From Bifidobacterium choloepi (GTDB taxonomy: Bacteria; Actinomycetota; Actinomycetes; Actinomycetales; Bifidobacteriaceae), in contig NZ_VYSG01000002.1 of NCBI RefSeq assembly GCF_010667615.1, positions 186,001 through 250,000 on the forward strand: a stretch of DNA of 64,000 nucleotides, in the 5' to 3' direction. Positions 55,076 to 64,000 of this stretch are shown here, piece after piece (position 1 is the first letter of the stretch; each line of letters begins with the position of its first letter). The notes under the pieces were generated by a model. The model did no database searches and was not told where the DNA came from. It saw nothing but the letters and a program-made list of their open reading frames with translations. The position numbers and the translations under genes were made by a program.

Positions 55076-55828
55076 ATGGCATACACGAACACGACAGTCA
55101 TCCAGGCCATTGGCCTGACGAAGGACTACGGCGACGGCGAGGCGGCCGTCCATGCGCTGCGGGACGTCGACGTGGCGTTCGAACAGGGGAGATTCACGGC
55201 GATCATGGGGCCGTCGGGTTCCGGCAAGTCGACGCTGATGCACACGCTCTCCGGCCTCGACACCGTCACGGCCGGCGAGGTGATCTTCGACGGCCGCGAC
55301 ATCACGAAGCTGAACGACAACGAGCTGACGCTGATGCGTCGTCACGACGTCGGCTTCGTCTTCCAGAACTTCAACCTGCTGCCGATGTTCACGGCCGAAC
55401 AGAACATCCTGATGCCGCTGACGCTCGCCGGCGAGAAATCCGACCGGGAATGGTTCGACCGGCTGACGACCACGCTGGGCCTGACCGACCGGCTGCGGCA
55501 CCGGCCGAACGAACTGTCCGGCGGCCAGCAGCAGCGCGTCGCGATCGCCCGCGCGCTGATCACGAAGCCGAAGGTCGTCTTCGCCGACGAGCCGACCGGC
55601 GCGCTCGACTCGGCGTCGAGCGCCGAGGTCCTCGGCTTCCTGCGCGGCTCGGTGCGCGAATTCGGCCAGACCGTCATCATGGTCACGCACGATCCGGTCG
55701 CCGCCTCCTACGCCGACCGGGCGCTCGTCGTCGCCGACGGCCGCATCGTGCGCGACATTTCCGACCCCGAGGCCGCCGCGATGAGCGAGCTGCTCACCGA
55801 CATCCGCGACCTGAAGACGGCGAGGTGA
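55076..55828 (+). CDS. ABC transporter ATP-binding protein (LolD/MacB-like)
   Basis: ATPase of 250 residues. Walker A GPSGSGKS near 42, Q-loop FQNFNLLP, signature LSGGQQQR, Walker B VVFADEPTGALD and the H-loop VTHD. This set matches the FtsE/LolD/MacB branch that works with FtsX-type permeases. ATG 55076 follows GGAGGA; an ATG at 55064 overlaps that site. The permease starts 6 nt after its stop. Confidence 0.92.
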   Translation: MAYTNTTVIQAIGLTKDYGDGEAAVHALRDVDVAFEQGRFTAIMGPSGSGKSTLMHTLSGLDTVTAGEVIFDGRDITKLNDNELTLMRRHDVGFVFQNFNLLPMFTAEQNILMPLTLAGEKSDREWFDRLTTTLGLTDRLRHRPNELSGGQQQRVAIARALITKPKVVFADEPTGALDSASSAEVLGFLRGSVREFGQTVIMVTHDPVAASYADRALVVADGRIVRDISDPEAAAMSELLTDIRDLKTAR

Positions 55829-55834
55829 ACGGCG

Positions 55835-57868
55835 ATGTGGTCGATTACGTTCCAGCTCATGAAGAAGAACGCGAGGATGCTCGTGCCCGCCGGCATCGCC
55901 ATCCTCGTCGGCTCGGCGTTCATCGCCGGCACCTACCTGTTCGGCAACGCCATGCGCCAGATGCTGTATGGCGACGGCGGCCCGCTCGCCAACCACGCCG
56001 ACGAGACGCAGATCGTCACGACGTTCCTGCTCGCGTTCGGCATCCTCGCCCTGCTCGTCGCCGCGCTCGTCATCGCCAACACGTTCCAGGTGCTCGTCGC
56101 CCAGCGCCGGCGCACGCTGGCGCTGCTGCGCACGATCGGCGCGAAGAGCGGCCAGCTGTACCGGTCGGTCGTCCTCGAGGCCGCCTTGCTCGGCCTGATC
56201 GCCTCGGCGCTCGGCGTGCTCGCCGGCTGGGGCGCGATGGCGGCCGTCTCCGCCGTCGTGCCGCACCTCGGCGGCGACTTCGCCAACATCCACGTGCCCG
56301 TCATCCTCAGCTGGCAGGTCGTCGTCATCCCGATCGCGTTCGGCACCGTCGTCACGATGCTCGCGTCCTGCGGCGCCGCCCGGTCGGCGACGGCCGTCAG
56401 CCCGCTGGAAGCGCTGCGGCCGATCGACCTGTCCGAACGCGCGTCCGCGCGCCGCGGCCGCGCCGTCATCGGCACGCTGCTGCTCGTCGTCGGCGTGGCG
56501 CTCGCCGTCTACGGCGCCGTCGCGCTGACGCAGGCGATCCATTCGCCGCAGGGCCTGAGCGACGCGGCCGCCAACACGACGCTGCTGAGCGCCGTCGCCG
56601 GCTGCGGCCTGACGTTCATCGGACTCGTCGTCACGGCGACGTTCTGGATGCCGGTGCTGATGAAGGGCGCATGCGCGCTCGTCTCGCGCATCGGCCCGTC
56701 GTCGGCCGTCGCCGCCGCCAACGTGCGCAAGAATCCGCGGCGCATCGCCGCGACCGGCACGGCCCTCCTCATCGGCGTCACGCTCGTCTCGACGATCGCC
56801 ACCGGTGCCGCCACGCTGAAGGCAACGATGGGAGAGACGCTCGATTCGCGCTATTCGGTCGACTTCGCGCTCTCCGGCGCCACGCTGACCGAGACGACGA
56901 CGGACAAGCTGGCCTCGACCGAGGGCGTCGAGGCGTCGGTCAGCGGCCCGACCGCCTACGCGACGATGACCGACGACGGCCACGAAGTCGGCGTGCTGCT
57001 CGTCGGCGTCCCGTCCGTCGACGCGCTGGCCTCCGTCATGCACACCGACCTGTCCGGCGTCACGCTCGACAGCGGCCAGGTGCTGCTGCAGTCGGTCAGC
57101 GCCGTCTACGGCACGACATTCGCCGGCGGCACGACCGCGACGTTCGACGTCTCGTCGTCGGCGGCCGGCACCGCCCTGTCGACCGACGAGGCCGCCGACG
57201 CGACGAAGGCCGTCACGCTGTCGACCGAGACACGCGACTTCAGGAGCATCTCGACGATGTACGCCAGGGTCGGCTTCGTCAACGAGTCGATGTTCGCCGA
57301 CGGCACGCTGCCGTCGACCGGCAGGATGGTCATGCTCAGGCTCGCCGGCGACTCGTCGGCCCAGTCGGCGACAATCCAGCGGCTGACCGCCGAACTCGGT
57401 GACGTCGACGGCCTCGACGTCACCGGGCCGGTCGTCATGAGGATGATCTGGAACGCGATCATCGACAAGTTGCTGCTCATGCTCGTCGCGCTGCTCGCCG
57501 TCGCCGTGCTCATCGCGCTGATCGGCGTCGCGAACACGCTGAGCCTGTCCGTCATCGAACGCACCCGGGAGTCGGCGACGCTGCGCGCCATCGGCATGAC
57601 GAAGGGACAGTTGCGGCGCTCGCTCGCCGTCGAGGCGCTCGTCATCTCGGTGACGTCGTCGATCACCGGCCTCGTCGTCGGCACCGCGTTCGGCTTCCTC
57701 GGCTCGTACATGGTGATGAGCAGCTTCTCGACGCTCGTCTTCACCGTCGACTGGGGCCAGTACGGCCTGATCCTCCTCGTCGCCGTCGTCGCCGCGCTGC
57801 TCGCCAGCGTCTTCCCGGCCCGGCGAGCCACGAAGACCAGTCCCGTCGAGGCGCTCGCCGAGGCGTGA
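55835..57868 (+). CDS. FtsX-like ABC exporter permease, shortened N-terminal half
   Basis: Permease of 677 residues working with the preceding ATPase. It has an N-terminal TM, then only about 25 residues before TM2, then two further TM segments (first FtsX module). The second module has a TM (LLLVVGVALAVYGAVAL), an extracytoplasmic MacB-like domain (about 320-520) and three TMs, ending KTSPVEALAEA. Actinobacterial relatives are usually about 850 residues because the first TM pair also encloses an extracytoplasmic domain, which is missing here. The reading frame is intact, so this is a variant, not a frameshift. Confidence 0.88.
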   Translation: MWSITFQLMKKNARMLVPAGIAILVGSAFIAGTYLFGNAMRQMLYGDGGPLANHADETQIVTTFLLAFGILALLVAALVIANTFQVLVAQRRRTLALLRTIGAKSGQLYRSVVLEAALLGLIASALGVLAGWGAMAAVSAVVPHLGGDFANIHVPVILSWQVVVIPIAFGTVVTMLASCGAARSATAVSPLEALRPIDLSERASARRGRAVIGTLLLVVGVALAVYGAVALTQAIHSPQGLSDAAANTTLLSAVAGCGLTFIGLVVTATFWMPVLMKGACALVSRIGPSSAVAAANVRKNPRRIAATGTALLIGVTLVSTIATGAATLKATMGETLDSRYSVDFALSGATLTETTTDKLASTEGVEASVSGPTAYATMTDDGHEVGVLLVGVPSVDALASVMHTDLSGVTLDSGQVLLQSVSAVYGTTFAGGTTATFDVSSSAAGTALSTDEAADATKAVTLSTETRDFRSISTMYARVGFVNESMFADGTLPSTGRMVMLRLAGDSSAQSATIQRLTAELGDVDGLDVTGPVVMRMIWNAIIDKLLLMLVALLAVAVLIALIGVANTLSLSVIERTRESATLRAIGMTKGQLRRSLAVEALVISVTSSITGLVVGTAFGFLGSYMVMSSFSTLVFTVDWGQYGLILLVAVVAALLASVFPARRATKTSPVEALAEA

Positions 57869-57927
57869 GGCGCGCTGCCGAGTACACTCGAAACCATCGT
57901 TGTTTCCCGATCACGGAAGGTGCCGGC

Positions 57928-58728
57928 ATGGCTACTCTTGGTTTCATTGGATTCGGCAACATGGCGCAGGCCATCGCCCAGGGACTGACGGACGCCGGCG
58001 CCGTGCGCGGCGCCGACATCGTCGCCTGCGCCGCCCACTTCGACAGGCTCGAGAAGAACACGGCGAAGTTCGGCGCCGTCGCGCTCGCCGACGCGGCCGC
58101 CGTCGCCGAGCAGGCCGACATCGTCGTCGTCGCGATCAAGCCGTACCAGATCGAGGCGGTCGTCGGCCCGCTCGGCGACATCCTCGCCCGCGACGACAAG
58201 TTCGTCGTCTCGATCGCCGCCGGCTGGACGCTCGACGACTACGCGAAGCTGTTCGGCGAGGAACTCGCCTCGCGCATGCACATCCAGTGCACGATCCCGA
58301 ACACGCCGATGGCGGTCGGCAAGGGCGTCCTCGTCACCGAGACGTCGAACACGCTGACCGACGCCCAGACGGCCGAGTTCGAGCGGCTGTTCTCGGCGAT
58401 CTCGCTCGTCGAGCGCGTCGACGCCGCCCACATGGGCATCGGCATGTGCATCGCCGGCTGCGCGCCGGCGTTCACCGACATGTATCTCGAGGCGCTCGGC
58501 GACGCCGGCGTCAAGTACGGCCTGCAGCGCGCGACCGCCTATAGGCTCGCCGCGAAGATGATCGAGGGCGTCGGGGCGCTGTACCTCGCCACCGGCGAGC
58601 ATCCGGGCGCGATGAAGGACGCCGTCTGCTCGCCCGGCGGCACGACGATCAAGGGCGTCGCGTCCCTGGAGGACAGCGCCTTCCGCGGCGCCGTCATCAA
58701 GGCCGTCGACGCCATCGAGCAGGCCTGA
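57928..58728 (+). CDS. proC: Pyrroline-5-carboxylate reductase
   Basis: Last step of proline synthesis, reducing pyrroline-5-carboxylate with NAD(P)H; 266 residues. N-terminal Rossmann motif GFIGFGNMAQAIAQG, AIKPYQIE, CTIPNTPMAVGKG and the C-terminal PROSITE-type segment SPGGTTIKG. ATG 57928 has GGAAGG upstream. It lies back-to-back (11 bp) with the convergent proline iminopeptidase gene, a proline-themed pair. Confidence 0.93.
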   Translation: MATLGFIGFGNMAQAIAQGLTDAGAVRGADIVACAAHFDRLEKNTAKFGAVALADAAAVAEQADIVVVAIKPYQIEAVVGPLGDILARDDKFVVSIAAGWTLDDYAKLFGEELASRMHIQCTIPNTPMAVGKGVLVTETSNTLTDAQTAEFERLFSAISLVERVDAAHMGIGMCIAGCAPAFTDMYLEALGDAGVKYGLQRATAYRLAAKMIEGVGALYLATGEHPGAMKDAVCSPGGTTIKGVASLEDSAFRGAVIKAVDAIEQA

Positions 58729-58739
58729 GCGGGCCGGTA

Positions 58740-60077
58740 CTAGAACAGTCCGGCGAGGTCTCCGCGGTTCAGGGCCTCGTCGAACAGGTGCCTGAACACG
58801 ACGTCGCCGTGGACGCCGTCGTGCTCGAACTCGTTGGTCACCCAGGCGTGCGAGTTGCCAATGCGCGACAGCGTGTCCAGCGACAGCTCGCTGGGGACGT
58901 ACATGTCGTCGTAGTAGACGGCGGCCTGCAGCGGCACCTCGTTGCGCCCGAGGACGTCGGGCCTGTAGATGACGCCGAAGTCGGTGGACTGCATCATCTG
59001 GTCGACGGCCGACTTGAACGGCAGCAGCGCGCGTTCCTGGCTGAACATCCACGGGAAGACGGCCTCGCCCGTCAGCATCAGCGGCCGGCTGTCGGTCGCG
59101 AACTGCGGCATCGCGGCGCACACGTGCGCGGCGGCCCAGTCGATCGGCTCGTCGAGCTCGCCGTTGGCGTAGATGAACTCCTGCAGCGGCCAGTACAGCG
59201 GATGGGAATCGGTCGCCGTCATCACGTCGAACAGGAACCGGTCGGTCAGCCTGCTCGACTCGCTCGCCGAGCCGTCGCCGGCGGCGAACGCGCCGTCGAG
59301 GATCCAGTGGACGCGCTCGAAGCTCGGCTTCATGCCGAACGAGCTGCCGAGCGTCTGCAGCCGCTCGACGGTCAGCGGGTCGCCGTTCGGCAGCGTCGTC
59401 GATTCGTTCGCCACGCGGTCGGCGATGATGGCGAGCCGTTCGGCGTCCTCCGGATAGCGTTCGTAGAACGCCTTCGTCTTCGTTTCCATCTTCGGGAACG
59501 TGTGCTCGTACAGTTCCCTCGCGTTGCCGGGAACGTGCGGAATGCCGCCGGTCGTGAAACTCGCGACGATGCCCTCCGGAAACAGCGACAGGTAGGTCAG
59601 CGTCAGGAACCCGCCGTAGCTCTGGCCGAGCGTCGTCCACTTCGCGCCGCCGAATTCCGTCAGCCGCAGGTGCTCGAAGTCGCGCACGATCGAGTCCGCG
59701 AGGAATCGTTTCAGGTAGTCCGATCCCTCCGCCCCGGTCATCTGCGCGACCACCCGGCCGTCGACGTGACTGGAGCGGCCGGTGCCGCGCTGGTCAGGCA
59801 GCACGATCCTGAAATGCCTGACGGCCTCGGCGATCCAGCCGTCCGACGACGGATCGAGCGGTCGCGGGCCGGCGCCGCCGGGGCCGCCCTGCAGGAAGAC
59901 GAGCAGCGGCAGGTCGTCGTGGACATGCTCCGGCGCGCAGATCACGCGATAGAACAGCGAGAGCCGTTCGCCGGTGAACCCCTCGCCGGGAGTCCTGTCG
60001 CGCCAGTCCAGCGGCACGACGGTCGAATGGTCCTCGACGTGCAGGCCGGGGACGGTATAGCTCGTGAGCAGCGTCAT
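58740..60077 (-). CDS. pip: Proline iminopeptidase (S33 family)
   Basis: Alpha/beta-hydrolase peptidase removing N-terminal proline from peptides; 445 residues. LQGGPGGAG oxyanion loop, PDQRGTGRS, nucleophile elbow GQSYGG, and a C-terminal His region (EFEHDGVHGD). The length matches the larger S33 iminopeptidases with a helical cap rather than the roughly 310-residue forms. The ATG at 60077 has GAAAGGA upstream; the frame continues much further upstream, but only as an antisense of adh. No signal peptide. Confidence 0.9.
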   Translation of the reverse strand: MTLLTSYTVPGLHVEDHSTVVPLDWRDRTPGEGFTGERLSLFYRVICAPEHVHDDLPLLVFLQGGPGGAGPRPLDPSSDGWIAEAVRHFRIVLPDQRGTGRSSHVDGRVVAQMTGAEGSDYLKRFLADSIVRDFEHLRLTEFGGAKWTTLGQSYGGFLTLTYLSLFPEGIVASFTTGGIPHVPGNARELYEHTFPKMETKTKAFYERYPEDAERLAIIADRVANESTTLPNGDPLTVERLQTLGSSFGMKPSFERVHWILDGAFAAGDGSASESSRLTDRFLFDVMTATDSHPLYWPLQEFIYANGELDEPIDWAAAHVCAAMPQFATDSRPLMLTGEAVFPWMFSQERALLPFKSAVDQMMQSTDFGVIYRPDVLGRNEVPLQAAVYYDDMYVPSELSLDTLSRIGNSHAWVTNEFEHDGVHGDVVFRHLFDEALNRGDLAGLF

Positions 60078-60270
60078 CGTGGATCGGATTCCTTTCCGCC
60101 CGGCCGGACAGTCCCGCCGGGCAATCGCGTCCAGTGTAGTCGACCGGCCTTCGCGATCGGCGTGCCGTCGCGCCGGCGGACGCGCAGCCAGTCGTCGGGG
60201 CCACGATCCGTCCGTGCGACATGCCGCTCGTTGACTGGACGACATGCGGTATTTTCGTGGGATTTGTGCA

Positions 60271-60299
60271 TTGATCGGTGAACAGGCTTGGCCTATGCG
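60271..60299 (+). promoter_or_regulatory. Candidate adh promoter
   Basis: TTGATC (60271-60276), 17 bp, TATGCG (60294-60299), about 65 bp before the start codon. The rest of the 291-bp gap between the divergent pip and adh genes shows no further recognisable signal. Confidence 0.4.
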
Positions 60300-60368
60300 G
60301 CATTTCATGGTTGAATTGGGCGTCGAGACCGCGCGAAGGGGCGCGGCAAGACCAACGAAGGGATTGTC

Positions 60369-61388
60369 ATGAAGGCTGTTGTTGTCAACGCGGAGGGTAA
60401 CGGCATCGAGGTCGTCGAGCACGAGAAGCCGACGATCGGTCACGACGAGGCGCTCGTCAAGGTCGAGTACTGCGGCGTCTGCCACACCGACCTGCACGTC
60501 GCCCACGGCGACTTCGGCAAGGTGCCGGGCCGCATCCTCGGTCACGAGGGCATCGGCATCGTCGAGGAGATCGGCGACGAGGTCACGTCGCTCAAGCCGG
60601 GCGACCGCGTCTCGATCGCGTGGTTCTTCGAGGGCTGCGGCCACTGCGAATACTGCACGACCGGCCGCGAGACGCTGTGCCGCGACGTCAAGAACGCCGG
60701 CTACTCGGTCGACGGCGGCATGAGCGAGTACGCGAAGGTCACGGCCGACTACGCCGTCAAGGTGCCGGAAGGCCTCGACCCGGCCCGGGCCTCGTCGATC
60801 ACCTGCGCCGGCGTCACCACCTACAAGGCGCTCAAGGAAGCCGGCATCGCGCCGGGCCAGTGGATCGTCATCTTCGGCGCCGGCGGTCTGGGCAACCTGG
60901 CCATCCAGTACGCGAAGAAGGTGTTCAACGCGCGCGTCGTCGCCGTCGACATCAACCAGGACAAGCTCGACCTCGCCAGGGAAGTCGGCGCCGACATCGT
61001 CATCAACGGCAAGGAAACCGAGGACGTCGCCGCCGAGATCCAGAAGCTGACCGGCGGCTGCCACGGCGCCGTCGTCACGGCCGTCTCGAAGGTCGCGTTC
61101 AACCAGGCCGTCGACTCGGTCCGCGCCGGCGGCACCGTCGTCGCCGTCGGCCTGCCGTCCGAGTACATGGACCTGAGCATCGTCAAGACGGTCCTCGACG
61201 GCATCCGCGTCGTCGGCTCGCTCGTCGGCACCCGCAAGGACCTCGAGGAGGCGTTCGACTTCGGCGCCCAGGGCCTCGTCGTCCCGGTCGTCGAGACCGT
61301 CCCGGTCGACGACGCCCCGGAAGTCTTCGAGGAAATGGCCGAAGGCAAGATCCAGGGCCGCAAGGTCCTTGACTTCTCGCGCGTCTGA
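60369..61388 (+). CDS. adhP: Zinc-dependent alcohol dehydrogenase (AdhP type)
   Basis: Medium-chain NAD(P)-dependent alcohol dehydrogenase, 339 residues. Catalytic zinc ligands in EYCGVCHTD and LGHEGIG, structural zinc cysteines in [15 protein letters not shown], and the coenzyme motif [12 protein letters not shown]. The sequence matches the AdhP/ADH1 group that reduces acetaldehyde to ethanol in fermenters. ATG 60369 has CGAAGGGA upstream. Heavy codon bias suggests strong expression. Followed by two hairpins. Confidence 0.94.
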   Translation: MKAVVVNAEGNGIEVVEHEKPTIGHDEALVKVEYCGVCHTDLHVAHGDFGKVPGRILGHEGIGIVEEIGDEVTSLKPGDRVSIAWFFEGCGHCEYCTTGRETLCRDVKNAGYSVDGGMSEYAKVTADYAVKVPEGLDPARASSITCAGVTTYKALKEAGIAPGQWIVIFGAGGLGNLAIQYAKKVFNARVVAVDINQDKLDLAREVGADIVINGKETEDVAAEIQKLTGGCHGAVVTAVSKVAFNQAVDSVRAGGTVVAVGLPSEYMDLSIVKTVLDGIRVVGSLVGTRKDLEEAFDFGAQGLVVPVVETVPVDDAPEVFEEMAEGKIQGRKVLDFSRV

Positions 61389-61398
61389 GATGTCGCCG

Positions 61399-61437
61399 GC
61401 CCGGGGGCCGCCCTGTCACGCAGGACGGCCCCCGGGC
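61399..61437 (+). terminator. First hairpin after adhP
   Basis: A stem of 17 positions with one mismatch (61399-61415 with 61421-61437) and a 5-nt loop, 11 bp after the stop codon. Confidence 0.75.
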
Positions 61438-61443
61438 ATTTGC

Positions 61444-61484
61444 CATGTCGCGCACCCGGGCTTCCGGCCCGGATGCGCGACATG
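61444..61484 (+). terminator. Second hairpin after adhP
   Basis: An 18-bp stem with one mismatch (61444-61461 with 61467-61484) and a 5-nt loop. The apex CACCCGGGC/GCCCGG follows the common tip sequence. Tandem hairpins insulate ychF from the strongly biased adh gene. Confidence 0.75.
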
Positions 61485-61562
61485 ATGCGTTCGGGAGCCG
61501 CGCCGTGGCCATGCGGCACGAATCGTCCCGTAATGACGGCTGCCGGCGGTAGGGTAGGAGGC

Positions 61563-62657
<1,095 letters not shown>

Positions 62658-62679
62658 TTCCGCGACGAGTCGCCCCCGT

Positions 62680-62724
62680 TTCTTGTGACGGCTCCGGGCC
62701 TCTGGCCCGGAGCCGTCACAAGAA
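62680..62724 (+). terminator. Hairpin after ychF
   Basis: A perfect 21-bp stem (62680-62700 with 62704-62724) with a 3-nt loop. The apex TCCGGGCC/GGCCCGGA again resembles the shared tip. No T run. Confidence 0.82.
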
Positions 62725-62836
62725 GGAGGACGGCACATTGCACGCCGTCATGCACAAGCTTCCGGCCGGAGTCGAAAACAGGCGGCAACCGGTTCATCGA
62801 ATTCGCCGACGGACGACCGGCGGGAGACACGTGGCC

Positions 62837-62842
62837 TACGAT
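62837..62842 (+). promoter_or_regulatory. -10 of leaderless alpha/beta-hydrolase gene
   Basis: TACGAT ends 7 nt before ATG 62850. An in-frame ATG at 62841 overlaps the hexamer. Confidence 0.5.
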
Positions 62843-62849
62843 GGTGGCC

Positions 62850-64000
62850 ATGACCAATTCAACGACGAATACCGCACCGACCATGGCCGGCACGACGGAG
62901 AACCCCTTCCCGCTGACCAGATTCACCGACGCCCACCAGCTCGACCCAATTCCCGCCATCGCCGACGTCGCGAACCACTGGACCGAAACCGACGGCGACC
63001 TCAAGGCGGCCGTCGCCGCCGGCACGATCGACGAACGGCAGGCACAATCCATCCGCAACAGCCGCGTCGCCACCGCCGACTTCGACTGGCCCCGCACCGA
63101 CTACTGGCACGTGCCGTGCGACGTCGACGTCGTCGCCGACCTGCCGTACCTGCCCGACGGCGGCTACGATGCCGAGGCCGGCCAGGTACGCGGCCACCTG
63201 CTCGACCTCTACCTGCCGCACAAGGCCATCGTCACCGGCGGCACGGCGCTGCCGGTCTTCGTCGACATCCACGGCGGCGGCTTCAACTACGGCTACAAGG
63301 AACTCAACCGCAACTTCTGCACGCACCTCGCCGCGCAGGGCTTCGCCGTCTTCAACCTCAACTACCGGCCATACCCGCAGACGACGCTGCTTGGCCAGCT
63401 CGCCGACATCCAGGCCGCGCTGACGTGGCTGCGCGCGCACCTGGGCGACTTCCCGGTCAGCCACGCGAACATCTTCCTGACCGGCGACTCGGCCGGCGGC
63501 TTCCTCGCCTGGGCGACGATGCTGATCGAACGCAACGCCACGCTGGCGTCGTCGCTCGGCTTCCAGTCGGCGAGCGGGATGCCGATCGCTGGCGCCGCGC
63601 TCGTCAGCGGAGTCTATGACATGCGGCCGACCGGTGACATGCGGCCGACCGGTGACATGCGGCAAGCCGGCGACGCGGACGATTCATGCGCCGCGGCGCT
63701 GTCCGAGCGCCAGCGCCTGACCGACATGACGGGGGAGAAGCTGTTCGCCGGCATCCCCGGCGACAGCCCGCTGCTCGACCCGATGACCGCCGTGCGCTCG
63801 ACGCTCGCCGCGCAGACGGACGGCGCGACCGGTTTCCCGCTGCCGCCGGTCTACCTGCAGACGAGCAGCGACGACTTCATCGAGTCCCAGACGCTCGAAC
63901 TGGCGACGGCGCTCGCCGCCGCGACGGCCCGTGACGGCTCGCGCGCCGACTTCGAACTCTCCGACGTCAAGGTCGCCCCGACGGCCACGCTCGGCCACGT
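62850..64000 (+). CDS. Alpha/beta hydrolase, HSL/carboxylesterase type (3' end outside window)
   Basis: Predicted esterase/lipase; 383 residues are visible and the frame is open at the window edge. The oxyanion-hole motif is DIHGGGF (His near 141), and the nucleophile elbow is GDSAGG with Ser214, both of the hormone-sensitive-lipase family. The catalytic Asp (perhaps in YLQTSSDDF) and the His would follow; the His is beyond the window. The lid region contains three tandem six-residue repeats (DMRPTG, DMRPTG, DMRQAG) and an ACGATTC motif. It is preceded by a -10 hexamer with no ribosome site. Substrate unknown. Confidence 0.87.
   Translation, partial: MTNSTTNTAPTMAGTTENPFPLTRFTDAHQLDPIPAIADVANHWTETDGDLKAAVAAGTIDERQAQSIRNSRVATADFDWPRTDYWHVPCDVDVVADLPYLPDGGYDAEAGQVRGHLLDLYLPHKAIVTGGTALPVFVDIHGGGFNYGYKELNRNFCTHLAAQGFAVFNLNYRPYPQTTLLGQLADIQAALTWLRAHLGDFPVSHANIFLTGDSAGGFLAWATMLIERNATLASSLGFQSASGMPIAGAALVSGVYDMRPTGDMRPTGDMRQAGDADDSCAAALSERQRLTDMTGEKLFAGIPGDSPLLDPMTAVRSTLAAQTDGATGFPLPPVYLQTSSDDFIESQTLELATALAAATARDGSRADFELSDVKVAPTATLGH
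63618..63671. repeat. Three tandem 18-bp repeats in the hydrolase gene
   Basis: Units at 63618, 63636 and 63654. The first two are identical (GACATGCGGCCGACCGGT); the third differs at several positions. They are in frame and encode DMRPTG-type hexapeptides, and GAC at the end begins what would be a fourth unit. Confidence 0.9.

Noticed and set aside
62738..63619. Plus-strand ORF starting with TTG after the ychF hairpin
   Set aside because: Arg-rich shadow frame of the alpha/beta hydrolase, whose own frame has HGGG and GDSAGG motifs.

Overview
The window looks like a chromosomal segment of a Bifidobacterium or close relative. By eye the DNA is about two-thirds GC. Codons strongly prefer G or C in the third position. 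The gene set mixes actinobacterial markers (SepH, a DUF4193 zinc-ribbon protein, paired ClpP1/ClpP2, a SPOR-like mini-protein) with a fermentative marker unusual for actinobacteria, pyruvate formate-lyase plus its activase. The genus is an inference from gene content; I see no rRNA or other species marker.

Layout. 1-8.9 kb: the end of an MFS transporter, a giant Lhr-type helicase, a GRP-family sugar transporter and an alkaline-phosphatase-superfamily phosphodiesterase. 9-17.8 kb: topoisomerase IV subunit A, convergent sepH, DUF4193 protein, dUTPase, bifunctional (p)ppGpp enzyme and a cyclophilin. 17.8-25.9 kb: a palindrome-rich gap, a HAD hydrolase, a methionine ABC operon (metQ-metN-metI), an M20 amidohydrolase, glutamine-dependent NAD synthetase and a SPOR-like protein. 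26-32.6 kb: pflB, pflA, an RNase D and trigger factor. 32.6-34.7 kb: an accessory island with one unusual gene (PD-(D/E)XK-like core) flanked on both sides by related short repeats. 34.7-39.4 kb: ClC channel, clpP1-clpP2-clpX. 39.5-46 kb: two identical tRNA-Arg genes, nhaA, a LOG-family protein, sdhA/sdhB-type subunits without a membrane anchor, and a methyltransferase. 46-50 kb, minus strand: yraN-comM-dprA, a DNA-processing cluster. 50-64 kb: pyridoxamine kinase, O-acetylhomoserine sulfhydrylase, an ECF ATPase-EcfT pair, an ABC/FtsX exporter, proC, proline iminopeptidase, a zinc alcohol dehydrogenase, ychF and a truncated alpha/beta hydrolase.

Most striking signals. (1) The heptamer GAATCGT/ACGATTC occurs 44 times by my manual scan, against roughly 3-4 expected from base composition. 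It is concentrated in intergenic DNA and in variable protein inserts and is often arranged as close inverted pairs, a distribution like that of DNA uptake sequences. (2) LexA-like boxes lie at the starts of lhr and parC. (3) Two CRP/FNR-type palindromes lie upstream of pflB. (4) A repeat family flanks the PD-(D/E)XK-like gene. (5) Several genes appear to be transcribed leaderless, with a -10 hexamer ending 6-8 nt before the start codon.
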